A DNA stretch of 27,973 nucleotides, taken from positions 1-27,973 of the IMG/VR virus record IMGVR_UViG_3300022413_000034; one strand, 5' to 3'. A model generated the notes under the pieces. That model was given only the letters and a program-made list of their open reading frames with translations, had not been told where the DNA came from and searched no databases. The position numbers and the translations under genes were made by a program. This stretch comes from a virus. Numbering within the stretch: the stretch's first letter is position 1; each line of letters starts with the position of its first letter. This document shows positions 1 to 5,941 of this stretch, one piece after another.

Positions 1-84
1 GTTTAGCGCTTTAGCGTGGTCGTCGCCTCGTCGTCCCGAGGTCAACAAATTCTCTTGAAGCTTTACTAGGTCCGCGGCGGTCAT
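1..84 (-). CDS. Partial small ORF running off the left edge
   Basis: The N-terminal 28 codons of an open frame begin MTAADLVKLQENLL and run out of the window with no stop. The ATG overlaps the stop of the upstream micro-gene in an ATGA junction, the arrangement shared by its neighbours, and this is the main reason to accept it. The visible part is a short amphipathic helix followed by a charged Arg/Asp/His stretch. I do not recognise a family. It is the last visible member of a leftward chain of coupled micro-genes, so the non-structural region probably continues beyond the window. Confidence 0.45.
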   Translation of the reverse strand, partial: MTAADLVKLQENLLTSGRRGDDHAKALN

Positions 85-206
85 TTAAATTTGCGGTGCT
101 TTTCGCTGATGATACAAGGAACGGTTTTTCCCCATTCAATCGTATGATGGATGCGCGGATTACTACTGTTCATCATGCTAACCTTAACGCTACTCGGTGC
201 CATCAT
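81..206 (-). CDS. 41-aa hypothetical protein (coupled micro-gene)
   Basis: The frame has 41 codons, is Met-rich at the N terminus, and has a basic, aromatic second half (HHTIEWGKTVPC then EKHRKFK). Its ATG overlaps the preceding gene's stop by 4 nt (ATGA), and its own TGA overlaps the next ATG in the same way. Two coupled junctions in a row are unlikely by chance and are the main support. A second in-frame ATG lies 10 codons in. No domain, membrane segment or signal peptide is visible. The function is unknown; position suggests an accessory phage protein. Confidence 0.45.
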   Translation of the reverse strand: MMAPSSVKVSMMNSSNPRIHHTIEWGKTVPCIISEKHRKFK

Positions 207-331
207 AACGGAAGTGAACGCTTTGCAGTATGTCGCTGTGGGTTCTTCGGCTCGTAAATCGGAGCCGCGACTTTTGATGTATATTTCTCTGGCCCGGATT
301 CGGCTTTGAATAGTGTCAACTGCTTATCCAT
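203..331 (-). CDS. 42-aa hypothetical protein with an APIYEPKN-like motif
   Basis: The frame begins MDKQLTLFKAESG and contains YTSKVAAPIYEPKN. This short stretch reminds me of a conserved N-terminal segment in longer phage hypothetical proteins (SK-x-APIYEPK), but the frame stops soon afterwards, so it is either a short version or a decayed remnant. The start lies 1 nt beyond the TGA of the upstream gene, and the stop overlaps the next ATG (ATGA). It is basic, soluble and has no membrane segment. The family resemblance comes from memory and is weak; the coding call rests on junction geometry and plausible composition. Confidence 0.5.
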   Translation of the reverse strand: MDKQLTLFKAESGPEKYTSKVAAPIYEPKNPQRHTAKRSLPL

Positions 332-332
332 A

Positions 333-545
333 TCATGTCACAAAATACCAGCGGACTCTGATGAGTCCCCAGATGTCGATATATTGCAGCGCGGGCGGAA
401 GCCCTTCATGAACGCCCATGTGCACCCATCGCATAATCCTCGGCGTTATACCGGGACTCAGCGTTGGGCGCGCCTCCGCGAAATGCGGATGGTGCAGGAG
501 CCGCTCTGAAAGCGGGATCGAGAACCAAATCTTGTCAGCCGTCAT
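333..545 (-). CDS. 70-aa hypothetical protein, coupled to the winged-helix gene
   Basis: The start is set by a perfect AGGAGG five nucleotides upstream and by an ATGA overlap with the stop of the winged-helix gene. These make this frame more convincing than the plus-strand frame covering the same bases. The protein is rich in aromatic and His residues (IWFSIPLSERLLHHPHF; IMRWVHMGVHEGLPPALQYI), with an N-terminal helix and no transmembrane or zinc motif. I do not recognise a family. It probably works in the same process as the HTH protein, because ribosomes would pass directly from one to the other. Confidence 0.6.
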   Translation of the reverse strand: MTADKIWFSIPLSERLLHHPHFAEARPTLSPGITPRIMRWVHMGVHEGLPPALQYIDIWGLIRVRWYFVT

Positions 546-814
546 GATACCCTCCTATAGAGCTTGTGGCGCCCGTTCTTCCCGACAAACTCGATCAGCC
601 CGATATCGTCCAGTCGGGCAAGATGGTTGCTTACGTTGTTGACCGTGCAATCCGGCCCGAGGAGTGCCGCCCGGCGTTCCCGGATCTGCTGCGCCGAGAA
701 GGATCCCCGGGCGCGGCCGAAGGCGGCGAGAGTCTTTTCCAGCGCCGGCGGAAGCGGAACTTCGCCGGCGCCATCGCATTTGCTGCATGGGAAGAATGTC
801 ATCACGCCAAGCAT
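542..814 (-). CDS. Small winged-helix/HTH protein with N-terminal Cys-x2-Cys motif
   Basis: This 90-aa protein starts at MLGVMTFFPCSKCDGAGEV; a second Met, four codons in, could be the true start. The N terminus has CSKCDGAGEV, resembling half of a DnaJ-type CxxCxGxG knuckle. The rest looks like a winged helix: helices around ALEKTLAAFGRARG and SAQQIRERRAALL, a recognition helix in VNNVSNHLARLDDIGLI, and a wing with KNGRHKLYRRV. Such short HTH proteins are common in phage early regions and probably bind DNA. It heads the leftward micro-gene run and is divergent from the plus-strand gene at 847, so it is well placed to act on the intervening promoters. Regulation of that site is inference only. 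Confidence 0.7.
   Translation of the reverse strand: MLGVMTFFPCSKCDGAGEVPLPPALEKTLAAFGRARGSFSAQQIRERRAALLGPDCTVNNVSNHLARLDDIGLIEFVGKNGRHKLYRRVS
551..556 (-). promoter_or_regulatory. Strong Shine-Dalgarno site for the 70-aa gene
   Basis: On the minus strand AGGAGG precedes the ATG at 545 by five bases and lies inside the last codons of the upstream gene. It decides both strand and start here. It also shows that the host ribosome uses canonical Shine-Dalgarno pairing, in contrast to several SD-less leaders elsewhere in the window. Confidence 0.75.
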
Positions 815-891
815 GAATCACCGCCGCGCATTAATCAAGACTTTTTGTGAAAAAAGATTGCAGAGCAGTTTGCTGTGTCTATTCTGGCCGG
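815..891. promoter_or_regulatory. Divergent intergenic region, probable bidirectional promoter
   Basis: The leftward HTH gene and the rightward Cys-rich gene are transcribed away from each other, so promoters in both directions should lie here. The stretch is AT-richer than its surroundings. A weak sigma70-like pair for the rightward gene can be drawn as TTGCAG at 858-863 and TATTCT at 880-885 with a 16-nt spacer. That would place transcription start near the alternative ATG at 892. The match is poor and unproven. I saw no clear operator dyad. Confidence 0.3.
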
Positions 892-1350
892 ATGAAAAAT
901 CCCTCAATCGCAGAACAGGCGTCCATGTGGTGTAAGCACCACATTTCGAACCCGAAACTGGAAGAGCAGTGCGAGAAAGTTGACTTGCGCGAAGTCGTCA
1001 AGCTGGCAGCCCTGGGCCAAACCGGATGCTACCTCCGCCGCCCGTGCTACCGGCGCAACCACGATCCCGAGAAGCGCAATGGCCAACCGCTATGCCCCTG
1101 CCCACATCTCGAATGGAAGACGCCGGCGGAGTGCGAGCAAGAAGAGAAGATGTGGAAAGAACACATCAAAAAGACAATGCTGGGCGTTGCAGCGACCGCA
1201 CAGATTCGAGAGGAGCACAAGGGCAAAGACTGGGTTGGCGTCATCCAGTGCCCGGTCTGTCTCGGCAAACTACACATCCGACATTCGGGCTATAATGGGC
1301 ATGTTTGGGGAAAATGCTCGACCGAGGATTGCCTGAGTTGGGCAGAATAA
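847..1350 (+). CDS. Cys-rich hypothetical protein with C-terminal zinc ribbon
   Basis: This is one of only two rightward genes. As drawn it starts with GTG at 847 (167 aa); an ATG at 892 (152 aa) is a credible alternative, and neither has a good ribosome site. Cysteines cluster throughout: CRAVCC at the N terminus, then WCKHH, CYLRRPCYRRNHD, CPCPHLEW, and a C-terminal CPVC followed about 25 residues later by CSTEDC, typical of a zinc ribbon. The centre contains a charged helix. It probably binds metal and perhaps nucleic acid or protein. No family is recognised with confidence. It is followed after 2 nt by a small gene on the same strand. Confidence 0.7.
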   Translation: MKKDCRAVCCVYSGRMKNPSIAEQASMWCKHHISNPKLEEQCEKVDLREVVKLAALGQTGCYLRRPCYRRNHDPEKRNGQPLCPCPHLEWKTPAECEQEEKMWKEHIKKTMLGVAATAQIREEHKGKDWVGVIQCPVCLGKLHIRHSGYNGHVWGKCSTEDCLSWAE

Positions 1351-1352
1351 CG

Positions 1353-1514
1353 ATGACCGCATCCGAATTCTGGCACCTCCCCGAGGCCGAGAGGCAAGAA
1401 ATACTCAGCGGTAAGCGGTGGCATCCCAACGTTCCGCCGAAAGCCCGCGGCTCCGGATCGCTCAAATCCTGTCACTACCCTCACCTATGTCGCAAGCGTC
1501 ATCCAGATCGCTAG
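1353..1514 (+). CDS. 53-aa hypothetical protein
   Basis: The ATG follows the Cys-rich gene's TAA by 2 nt. The protein starts MTASEFWHLPEAERQEILSG, a good amphipathic helical segment, and ends in a basic tail with two Cys and several His (CHYPHLCRKRHPD), so it may bind zinc or nucleic acid. It ends almost exactly where a leftward frame from the late operon ends, making this the convergence point of the two transcription units. The function is unknown. Coding support is the tight spacing and the helix-like N terminus. Confidence 0.5.
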   Translation: MTASEFWHLPEAERQEILSGKRWHPNVPPKARGSGSLKSCHYPHLCRKRHPDR

Positions 1515-1516
1515 AT

Positions 1517-1735
1517 TCATCCCCATTTTTCCCTGCCGCGCGTAAGGTCCAGTCTCCAGCCTGCTCGGGTCTCTCGCCGCAATCGCCGCCTTTTTTCAGC
1601 CGGCGCTTCGTCGCGTTTTGCCTGCGACGGCGGCCATTCGCCCATCGCGATCGTCAGCGGCCGGCATTGGCACAATCGGGCGTCTGTGCATTGGCATTGA
1701 TAATCTATGCACTCGGATGCCATGCCATTTCTCAC
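1517..1735 (-). CDS. 72-aa basic Cys-containing hypothetical protein
   Basis: This frame would be the last gene of the late leftward operon. It starts with GTG in a GTGA overlap with the stop of the preceding gene, which is the main support. The N terminus has CQCTDARLCQC, a possible metal-binding cluster. The C-terminal half is strongly basic and Arg-rich. It has no signal peptide, lipobox or membrane segment, so it is not an obvious o-spanin. The basic, low-complexity tail could also come from translating non-coding DNA, so the call is tentative. If it is not a gene, this 200-bp stretch between convergent units holds nothing else I can identify, and I see no clear hairpin plus T-run terminator. 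Confidence 0.35.
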   Translation of the reverse strand: MRNGMASECIDYQCQCTDARLCQCRPLTIAMGEWPPSQAKRDEAPAEKRRRLRRETRAGWRLDLTRGREKWG

Positions 1736-2064
1736 GTGATCCCGGTAATCACCAAGATAACGAGCGCTAAATCTAGGCTCTGACCGCTGTCCTCCGGGCA
1801 GGAGATCGTCAGATAGCCGCTGAATTCATTTTCCGGCGGTTCCAGGCTCGTTCCGATGATTCCCTGCTCCGCGCCCGGTCCGGTCTCATATGGCAAAGGA
1901 GAGACGGCCGCGGGGAACCCGGAACCGGTAAATTTGACGCGATCGCCAGCTTTCTGCCAGGCAATCTCGGTCCACGAAATCATGCCCGGGGTATCCGCGA
2001 GCCCATAGCTAGCGCTGTCCCCGTTTTTGAGATTCATCCACAATATTTTTTCTGCTACTGGCAT
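1732..2064 (-). CDS. 110-aa hypothetical protein near the end of the late operon
   Basis: The start is MPVAEKILWMNLKNGDS, with an AAGGAA-like ribosome site upstream, overlapping the preceding membrane-protein gene by 56 nt. A second Met 10 codons in would cut the overlap to 29 nt. The sequence looks like a small beta-rich domain: repeated short strands with Gly/Ser/Pro turns, then LDLALVILVITGIT at the extreme C terminus, which is hydrophobic but too short to be a confident membrane segment. No family is recognised. Its place after a run of small membrane proteins suggests a virion accessory or lysis-associated role. Confidence 0.5.
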   Translation of the reverse strand: MPVAEKILWMNLKNGDSASYGLADTPGMISWTEIAWQKAGDRVKFTGSGFPAAVSPLPYETGPGAEQGIIGTSLEPPENEFSGYLTISCPEDSGQSLDLALVILVITGIT

Positions 2065-2266
2065 CGTCGGCTAGTTCCTTTCGGTTGATTCTAGATCGCG
2101 CATAGGCTTCCCATTGCGCCGCGGATCGCTGTGCCGCGCGGAGTTCGAGCTTGTCTGCGCGCTGAAGTTTGAGCTCGCGCCAGATCCCGATCAGAGACAA
2201 TAGGATAAGAGCCAAAAAGCAGCAAAAAAAGAACCTCACATAGTAGGATACCGAATTTTTGCACAC
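2009..2266 (-). CDS. Small single-pass membrane protein with charged helical tail (i-spanin-like)
   Basis: As drawn the protein has 85 aa with a GTG start, 8 nt after the upstream stop. Residues about 8-27 (YYVRFFFCCFLALILLSLIG) form one transmembrane helix. The remainder is a long charged helix rich in Arg, Lys, Glu and Ala, suited to a coiled coil. An N-terminal anchor plus a long periplasmic helix is the layout of Rz-type i-spanins, and the gene sits in a cluster of such proteins at the end of the late operon. No o-spanin lipoprotein partner was found, so the spanin assignment is inference from topology. A small membrane protein of unknown role is the safer description. Confidence 0.5.
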   Translation of the reverse strand: MCKNSVSYYVRFFFCCFLALILLSLIGIWRELKLQRADKLELRAAQRSAAQWEAYARSRINRKELADDASSRKNIVDESQKRGQR

Positions 2267-2274
2267 TTGTTTCG

Positions 2275-2631
2275 TTATTTCGGGAAATCATATCTGGAAT
2301 CATTGATGTCTGGCACGTCCATAAGGTTGTTCTTTTGCGCCACATCCTCGAAAAACAGCCGCAATTGATGTCTGCCGATGTAGTCCGGATTATCGCGGAA
2401 GGTGCGCTCTCGAAGGATTTGCACGCCGGCTGAAACGTCGATCAGAGTTGACCGCATCGACGACAGATCTTTTTCGATTGTCTCGAATCGGTACGACGTG
2501 GCCAAATCTTCCTTGATCTCGTTAGCGCTCAGTCGCCACATAAAGATCGCGCACGTTCCCAGAACGCAAATGGTTGCCCACCACGTGCCCATCTTGAGAT
2601 ACTGATTTTCAATCAAGCTTGGCGTCGGCAT
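2275..2631 (-). CDS. 118-aa single-pass membrane protein
   Basis: An N-terminal segment of about 13 residues is followed by a hydrophobic helix (TWWATICVLGTCAIFMWRL) and then a soluble domain of about 85 residues with long charged helices (IEKDLSSMRSTLIDVSAGVQ; HQLRLFFEDVAQKNN). It overlaps the 3-prime end of the upstream membrane-protein gene by 23 nt. It resembles phage holin- or lysis-region membrane proteins in size and layout but contains no recognised motif. It could be a holin-associated protein, a spanin, or a superinfection-exclusion protein. Confidence 0.6.
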   Translation of the reverse strand: MPTPSLIENQYLKMGTWWATICVLGTCAIFMWRLSANEIKEDLATSYRFETIEKDLSSMRSTLIDVSAGVQILRERTFRDNPDYIGRHQLRLFFEDVAQKNNLMDVPDINDSRYDFPK

Positions 2632-2833
2632 TTTCTTTCATTTCGAGTGTTCGCACGCGCGTTTCGACTTCCATCAGCCGCTCGATCAACCACGGCGGAG
2701 GAAGGTCTTCTTTTACGGACGCCACGAGCCAATCCCGTAAAAGGAGCGCGAGAAGCGGGCCGCAAATTAGCGCAATTCCGACTGACAGAATGTAAGCGGT
2801 TGCAGATTTGCGAGCTAAGCATGGTTGATTCAT
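2609..2833 (-). CDS. 74-aa membrane protein with C-terminal coiled coil
   Basis: One hydrophobic helix (AYILSVGIALICGPLLALLL, residues about 13-32) is followed by a short amphipathic segment and a heptad-like helix (LIERLMEVETRVRTLEMKEN). The ATG overlaps the preceding gene's stop in ATGA form, so translation is coupled to the 43-aa membrane protein upstream. The layout fits a holin accessory or small lysis protein, though nothing in the sequence proves it. The N-terminal CLARKS stretch is not a lipobox. Confidence 0.6.
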   Translation of the reverse strand: MNQPCLARKSATAYILSVGIALICGPLLALLLRDWLVASVKEDLPPPWLIERLMEVETRVRTLEMKENADAKLD

Positions 2834-2961
2834 TTACCCCGGTAGATTTGCCATGCAACGAATGCAAGCACGATTGCGCAGACAATCACAATTGCCACAG
2901 CCGCCCACTCTCCGGCTGATCCCAATCCTATTGGCCCAATGCCCATTGTTTTTGTCTCCAT
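2830..2961 (-). CDS. 43-aa single-pass membrane protein (holin-sized)
   Basis: I chose the start METKTMGIGPIGLG at 2961, overlapping the preceding gene's end by 34 nt. A longer in-frame start at 3042 would overlap by 115 nt, and a later Met at 2943 by 16 nt. The protein is a Gly-rich N terminus plus one strong transmembrane helix (EWAAVAIVIVCAIVLAFVAW) and a short basic tail (QIYRGK), i.e. N-out or N-in with a positively charged end. Its TGA overlaps the next ATG. It is the first of four consecutive small membrane proteins and could be a single-pass holin or pinholin-like protein; the cluster supports this, but no family is recognised. Confidence 0.5.
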   Translation of the reverse strand: METKTMGIGPIGLGSAGEWAAVAIVIVCAIVLAFVAWQIYRGK

Positions 2962-4115
2962 TGTGTTGAGTCCCAACCGACCGCTAGAGCGTCGAAATCG
3001 TCTCCCGCATCGTTGTTCCAATCCATCCAACGACGTGTCCACGCCGGCCGCCCGCCCGAGTTGATCATTTCGATTTTTGCCTTGATCGGCATTCTCCCGC
3101 CATGCTGCTTCACGAGCACGGGAACCGGGTAAGCAACGTTAAGATGGATTCCAGATAGTTTCAGCCCCATGTTGCGCCCGCTTTCGGGGAATTCGCTTTT
3201 GATCCGCCATTCAACAAGGTCGTGGAAATTTTTGCCTTTCCACTTTGCCGCCGCCTCGAGCTTTACCGTGTCAATCGTAACATGCCCAGAGCGCCCAAAT
3301 CGCCCCGCCAAAATCCGGTCGCTCGTGTCAATCTGCGCGTCGCGAATTGAGATAACGACGGCCGTGGAATCAATGTCCGGATCGCCATGCGGATCATCGA
3401 TGGGATTGTTAGGCTCGACAACCACGAACCCGCCGGACCGGTCCGAACGCGAATGGCGTGAAGCTGCGCAATGGAGGAAATGCGCGTTAGTGGTTCCGCT
3501 AGAGATTTTCCAGCCCGCACCACCTCCGAATGTTTGCATCCCTTTCGCTACGGTCTCGAAACCTGGGTCCCAGTCGACGCACGCATGGTCACTCGACTCC
3601 GGAAGCCGAATGCAGAAATCACTGAAACGGGTATGATGTCCGCTGCCGTGCCCCGGCGTCTCAATGTGGAATGCAGGCCCGTTGTTTCCTAGCCGCTCGA
3701 CAACGGCGCCGCCGGAAAATCCAGTGTTGAATCCCATGAAATGGAGCCCGCCTACGTGGCTTTCGATCGTTTGCCCGGGGTAAGTCCACTTATCGTAAAG
3801 CGCTTCTTCGAAAGCTGATTTTTTCTCGGCCAGAAAGAAGCGCCCATCTTGTAAGATGATCGTGCCTTTCGGCGCCAGAAGCCCCTTTGTTCGCGCTTCC
3901 GGCAAGCTGTAGACGGCTTTGAAAAGCCCACGCGGGCCAAACGGCGTCACGGGCGATTCGCCGTTACCGTGCCCGCTGGCCGAGCCCCATCGAAAATATG
4001 GAGAGTATTCGCCTGGAATGTGCGGATTCCCGCCGGATCCTATTTCCCGGCGGATAGCGGCAAACTCTCGATCGAGATCGCGGCCCCAAGAGCGTGCCGT
4101 GAGCTCTGCGCTCAT
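2928..4115 (-). CDS. 395-aa putative virion protein, possibly beta-sheet rich
   Basis: The start ATG overlaps the preceding gene's stop (ATGA). The N-terminal 30 residues are helical and charged. The remainder looks like irregular beta repeats rich in Gly, His and aromatics (GLHFMGFNTGFSGGAVVERL; FHIETPGHGSGHHTRFSDF), the type of sequence seen in beta-helical or sandwich surface proteins, and it contains many His and Trp. No endolysin catalytic motif (no lysozyme E-D-T pattern, no amidase or NlpC triad) is visible, although an endolysin would be expected nearby. It lies between the coiled-coil protein and the membrane cluster. It is most likely a tail-associated or receptor/polysaccharide-interacting protein, but an unrecognised lytic enzyme cannot be excluded. 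Confidence 0.6.
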   Translation of the reverse strand: MSAELTARSWGRDLDREFAAIRREIGSGGNPHIPGEYSPYFRWGSASGHGNGESPVTPFGPRGLFKAVYSLPEARTKGLLAPKGTIILQDGRFFLAEKKSAFEEALYDKWTYPGQTIESHVGGLHFMGFNTGFSGGAVVERLGNNGPAFHIETPGHGSGHHTRFSDFCIRLPESSDHACVDWDPGFETVAKGMQTFGGGAGWKISSGTTNAHFLHCAASRHSRSDRSGGFVVVEPNNPIDDPHGDPDIDSTAVVISIRDAQIDTSDRILAGRFGRSGHVTIDTVKLEAAAKWKGKNFHDLVEWRIKSEFPESGRNMGLKLSGIHLNVAYPVPVLVKQHGGRMPIKAKIEMINSGGRPAWTRRWMDWNNDAGDDFDALAVGWDSTQWRQKQWALGQ

Positions 4116-4297
4116 TCGCCGACCTTGTGCAAGTCCTCGATGAGCCCGTCAAGCCGCGCACCCATATCGTTCAGCTTGATTTCCATGGCATCGAGGCGCT
4201 CCACCAGGACATTGATGTCTTCTCGAAATGAAATAACGGTCGCGGTGTTCTCATCGACAGCCTTCCCGAGTTTTGACGCGTGCTCTTCGTTAGTCAT
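4112..4297 (-). CDS. 61-aa coiled-coil protein
   Basis: Almost the whole sequence is one amphipathic helix with heptad spacing (INVLVERLDAMEIKLNDMG, then LDGLIEDLHKVG) and high Asp/Glu content. It is soluble and has no membrane segment. The stop overlaps the next gene's ATG. Short coiled coils of this sort are common next to fibre genes as oligomerisation modules or chaperones, but nothing specific is recognised. An open frame upstream (4290-4379) with similar helical composition overlaps its start by 8 nt. Confidence 0.6.
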   Translation of the reverse strand: MTNEEHASKLGKAVDENTATVISFREDINVLVERLDAMEIKLNDMGARLDGLIEDLHKVGE

Positions 4298-4379
4298 CCT
4301 GATTTTTCAGTTTGTGGAGTTCGGTCAACACTGTGTTTAGCGCGCCAGTGTTGGTTCTCAGTTGCTCTTCGATGTTAGT
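4290..4379 (-). other. Coding-like 29-codon frame without a canonical start
   Basis: Between the beta-helix gene and the coiled-coil gene the minus strand is open for 29 codons before TAA. It encodes a helical stretch (IEEQLRTNTGALNTVLTELH) that ends overlapping the next ATG by 8 nt. The composition resembles the neighbouring coiled coil. The only common start codon is a GTG near the middle; an ATC or CTG start would be needed for the rest. It may be a real micro-gene, a decayed one, or chance. Confidence 0.2.
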
Positions 4380-4384
4380 TCACG

Positions 4385-5941
4385 TTATGGTCCAATTGTT
4401 AGTGTTCCAGCTGTTAATCTCCGGGCTCTCAATTCTGCTAGATAGGCCCATGCTCCAATTTCCCATGTTGCATCCCTAATCGCGCCCGAATAATCAGTAG
4501 TAAACGATCCGGATAAATCCAAACCATTCGCGATCGCATCAGAGCCCGCCTGTAGCTTAAATTTGTGCGCTTGATAAGGGGTCCCTGCGTCCACAAACGC
4601 GGGATCGGTAGTCTGAGAATTCGCCTCCAGCCCAGTCAGGGTTGCTGCGGTGTAATTACTGCCAGCAAAAAGCACTATATTTCCCCCAACAGTTCGCCAA
4701 AATAAATTGTAATCATGTGTTGAGACCGTCCCCGCATCCGCATCAAAACATTGATTATCGGACTCAACACCAATATTGTTATTAATCGTGTTTCCAGTCG
4801 TTTCCGAGGAAACAACAATGCATTTGGTCCCCCCGTAAATTGTGTTGTTTTCGACCAGCGCGTCGCGTTGATGGTAATCCATCACTGGTGCGTCATCCCC
4901 ATTAGACGTTATCTGCACACCCACGCCGCTTGGATCAATTATGATATTGTTCCGGACAATCGCACCCGTGAGAGACGATGAATCCACGGTCGCATATTCC
5001 GACGCGCCTCCGTTATTGACCCTGATGCCGCTCTTGGCCCCGCTTCCGTCATTTGTGATGATGAGATTCCGCTCAATTGTCGCGGATGAGTGCGACGTGA
5101 CACCGATCTCCCCTCCCGTAATGGAGTTGCCGCGAACGACACAATCGAACACATAATTTTTTATATCAATCGAGTCTCCCTCGCCGCCCCGCGCGCCCAC
5201 ATCGATAAAAACATTGTTCAGAATTTGGATATTGGACGGACCAATGCCATGCGTGTCAGAAGTCTCCTTCGGCCCATTGACATAGAGCCCCTCTCCATAA
5301 TTGCTTTCGATCGTGCAATTCCTGACCGTAACATTCTGGCACTTTGTTGCATTCGCATTAGCTACCGTATTGGGCTCATATGTAATAAGCACTCCTGGGC
5401 CAGTGGTAGCGCCAACGTTAGATGTCCCGTAGCAGTGTTCCAAAATGCAATTACGCACCGACTTGAGATAGAAACACTGACCATCTACGGCAATCGCCCG
5501 AATCCCCCTAACAGTCACATAATCCCTCCGATCCTCCGTAGCAGAATTTTGCGTAGTTACCGGGTTTGTTGCCGTTACCTGAAATCTGCTCGTGCCCGAA
5601 TAGGACGACCATGAGGGGGTTGAATCATTACTATTATATTTAGCCATGCCGTCAAGCGTGAGCCGATTTGCCCCTGCATCGGTCCGCTCTATTTGAATAT
5701 TGGTCGTGGTGGCTTGATGCACATCAGAACCGGCATCTCGGGCGCTAAAATAAACTGTCACATCATCACTGGCTAGCGACGTATTAATGGTCGTCCACTG
5801 GCCGTCGAGATCCTGCCACGGCTGGGACGCCGTCCCGGATTCAGTGCCAGTATAGTCCGGATCAATATAATACTCGGTCAGAGCATTACAGATCCGAGTA
5901 AGCGCGAGTGCCGCCGCTATTATATAGCCAACTAATTTCAT
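4385..5941 (-). CDS. Signal-peptide-bearing right-handed beta-helix protein
   Basis: I chose the Met eight codons into the longest frame (MKLVGYIIAAALALTRICNA), because this gives a normal Sec signal peptide; the longer start at 5962 adds seven residues. After the leader comes YYIDPDYTGTESGTASQPW, the typical opening of DUF1565/pectate-lyase-like proteins. It continues with repeated parallel beta-helix rungs rich in Asn and Ile/Val (VTVRNCTIESNYGEGLYV; IVRNNIIIDPSG; VENNTIYGG). The family binds or cleaves polysaccharides, either as phage tailspikes or as secreted enzymes. It overlaps the preceding gene by 56 nt. A phage spike with an export signal is unusual, because virion proteins normally assemble in the cytoplasm. 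No catalytic residues can be assigned. Confidence 0.75.
   Translation of the reverse strand: MKLVGYIIAAALALTRICNALTEYYIDPDYTGTESGTASQPWQDLDGQWTTINTSLASDDVTVYFSARDAGSDVHQATTTNIQIERTDAGANRLTLDGMAKYNSNDSTPSWSSYSGTSRFQVTATNPVTTQNSATEDRRDYVTVRGIRAIAVDGQCFYLKSVRNCILEHCYGTSNVGATTGPGVLITYEPNTVANANATKCQNVTVRNCTIESNYGEGLYVNGPKETSDTHGIGPSNIQILNNVFIDVGARGGEGDSIDIKNYVFDCVVRGNSITGGEIGVTSHSSATIERNLIITNDGSGAKSGIRVNNGGASEYATVDSSSLTGAIVRNNIIIDPSGVGVQITSNGDDAPVMDYHQRDALVENNTIYGGTKCIVVSSETTGNTINNNIGVESDNQCFDADAGTVSTHDYNLFWRTVGGNIVLFAGSNYTAATLTGLEANSQTTDPAFVDAGTPYQAHKFKLQAGSDAIANGLDLSGSFTTDYSGAIRDATWEIGAWAYLAELRARRLTAGTLTIGP

Noticed and set aside
306-509. Plus-strand frame over the 70-aa gene
   Set aside because: The minus-strand frame has AGGAGG and an ATGA junction; the plus frame has neither.
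1515-1735. Rho-independent terminator between the convergent units
   Set aside because: No GC-rich hairpin followed by a T-run could be drawn; the T-run near 1590 lacks a stem before it.
2091-2345. 84-aa overlapping frame with a hydrophobic stretch
   Set aside because: It overlaps two better-supported membrane-protein frames and has no start signal.
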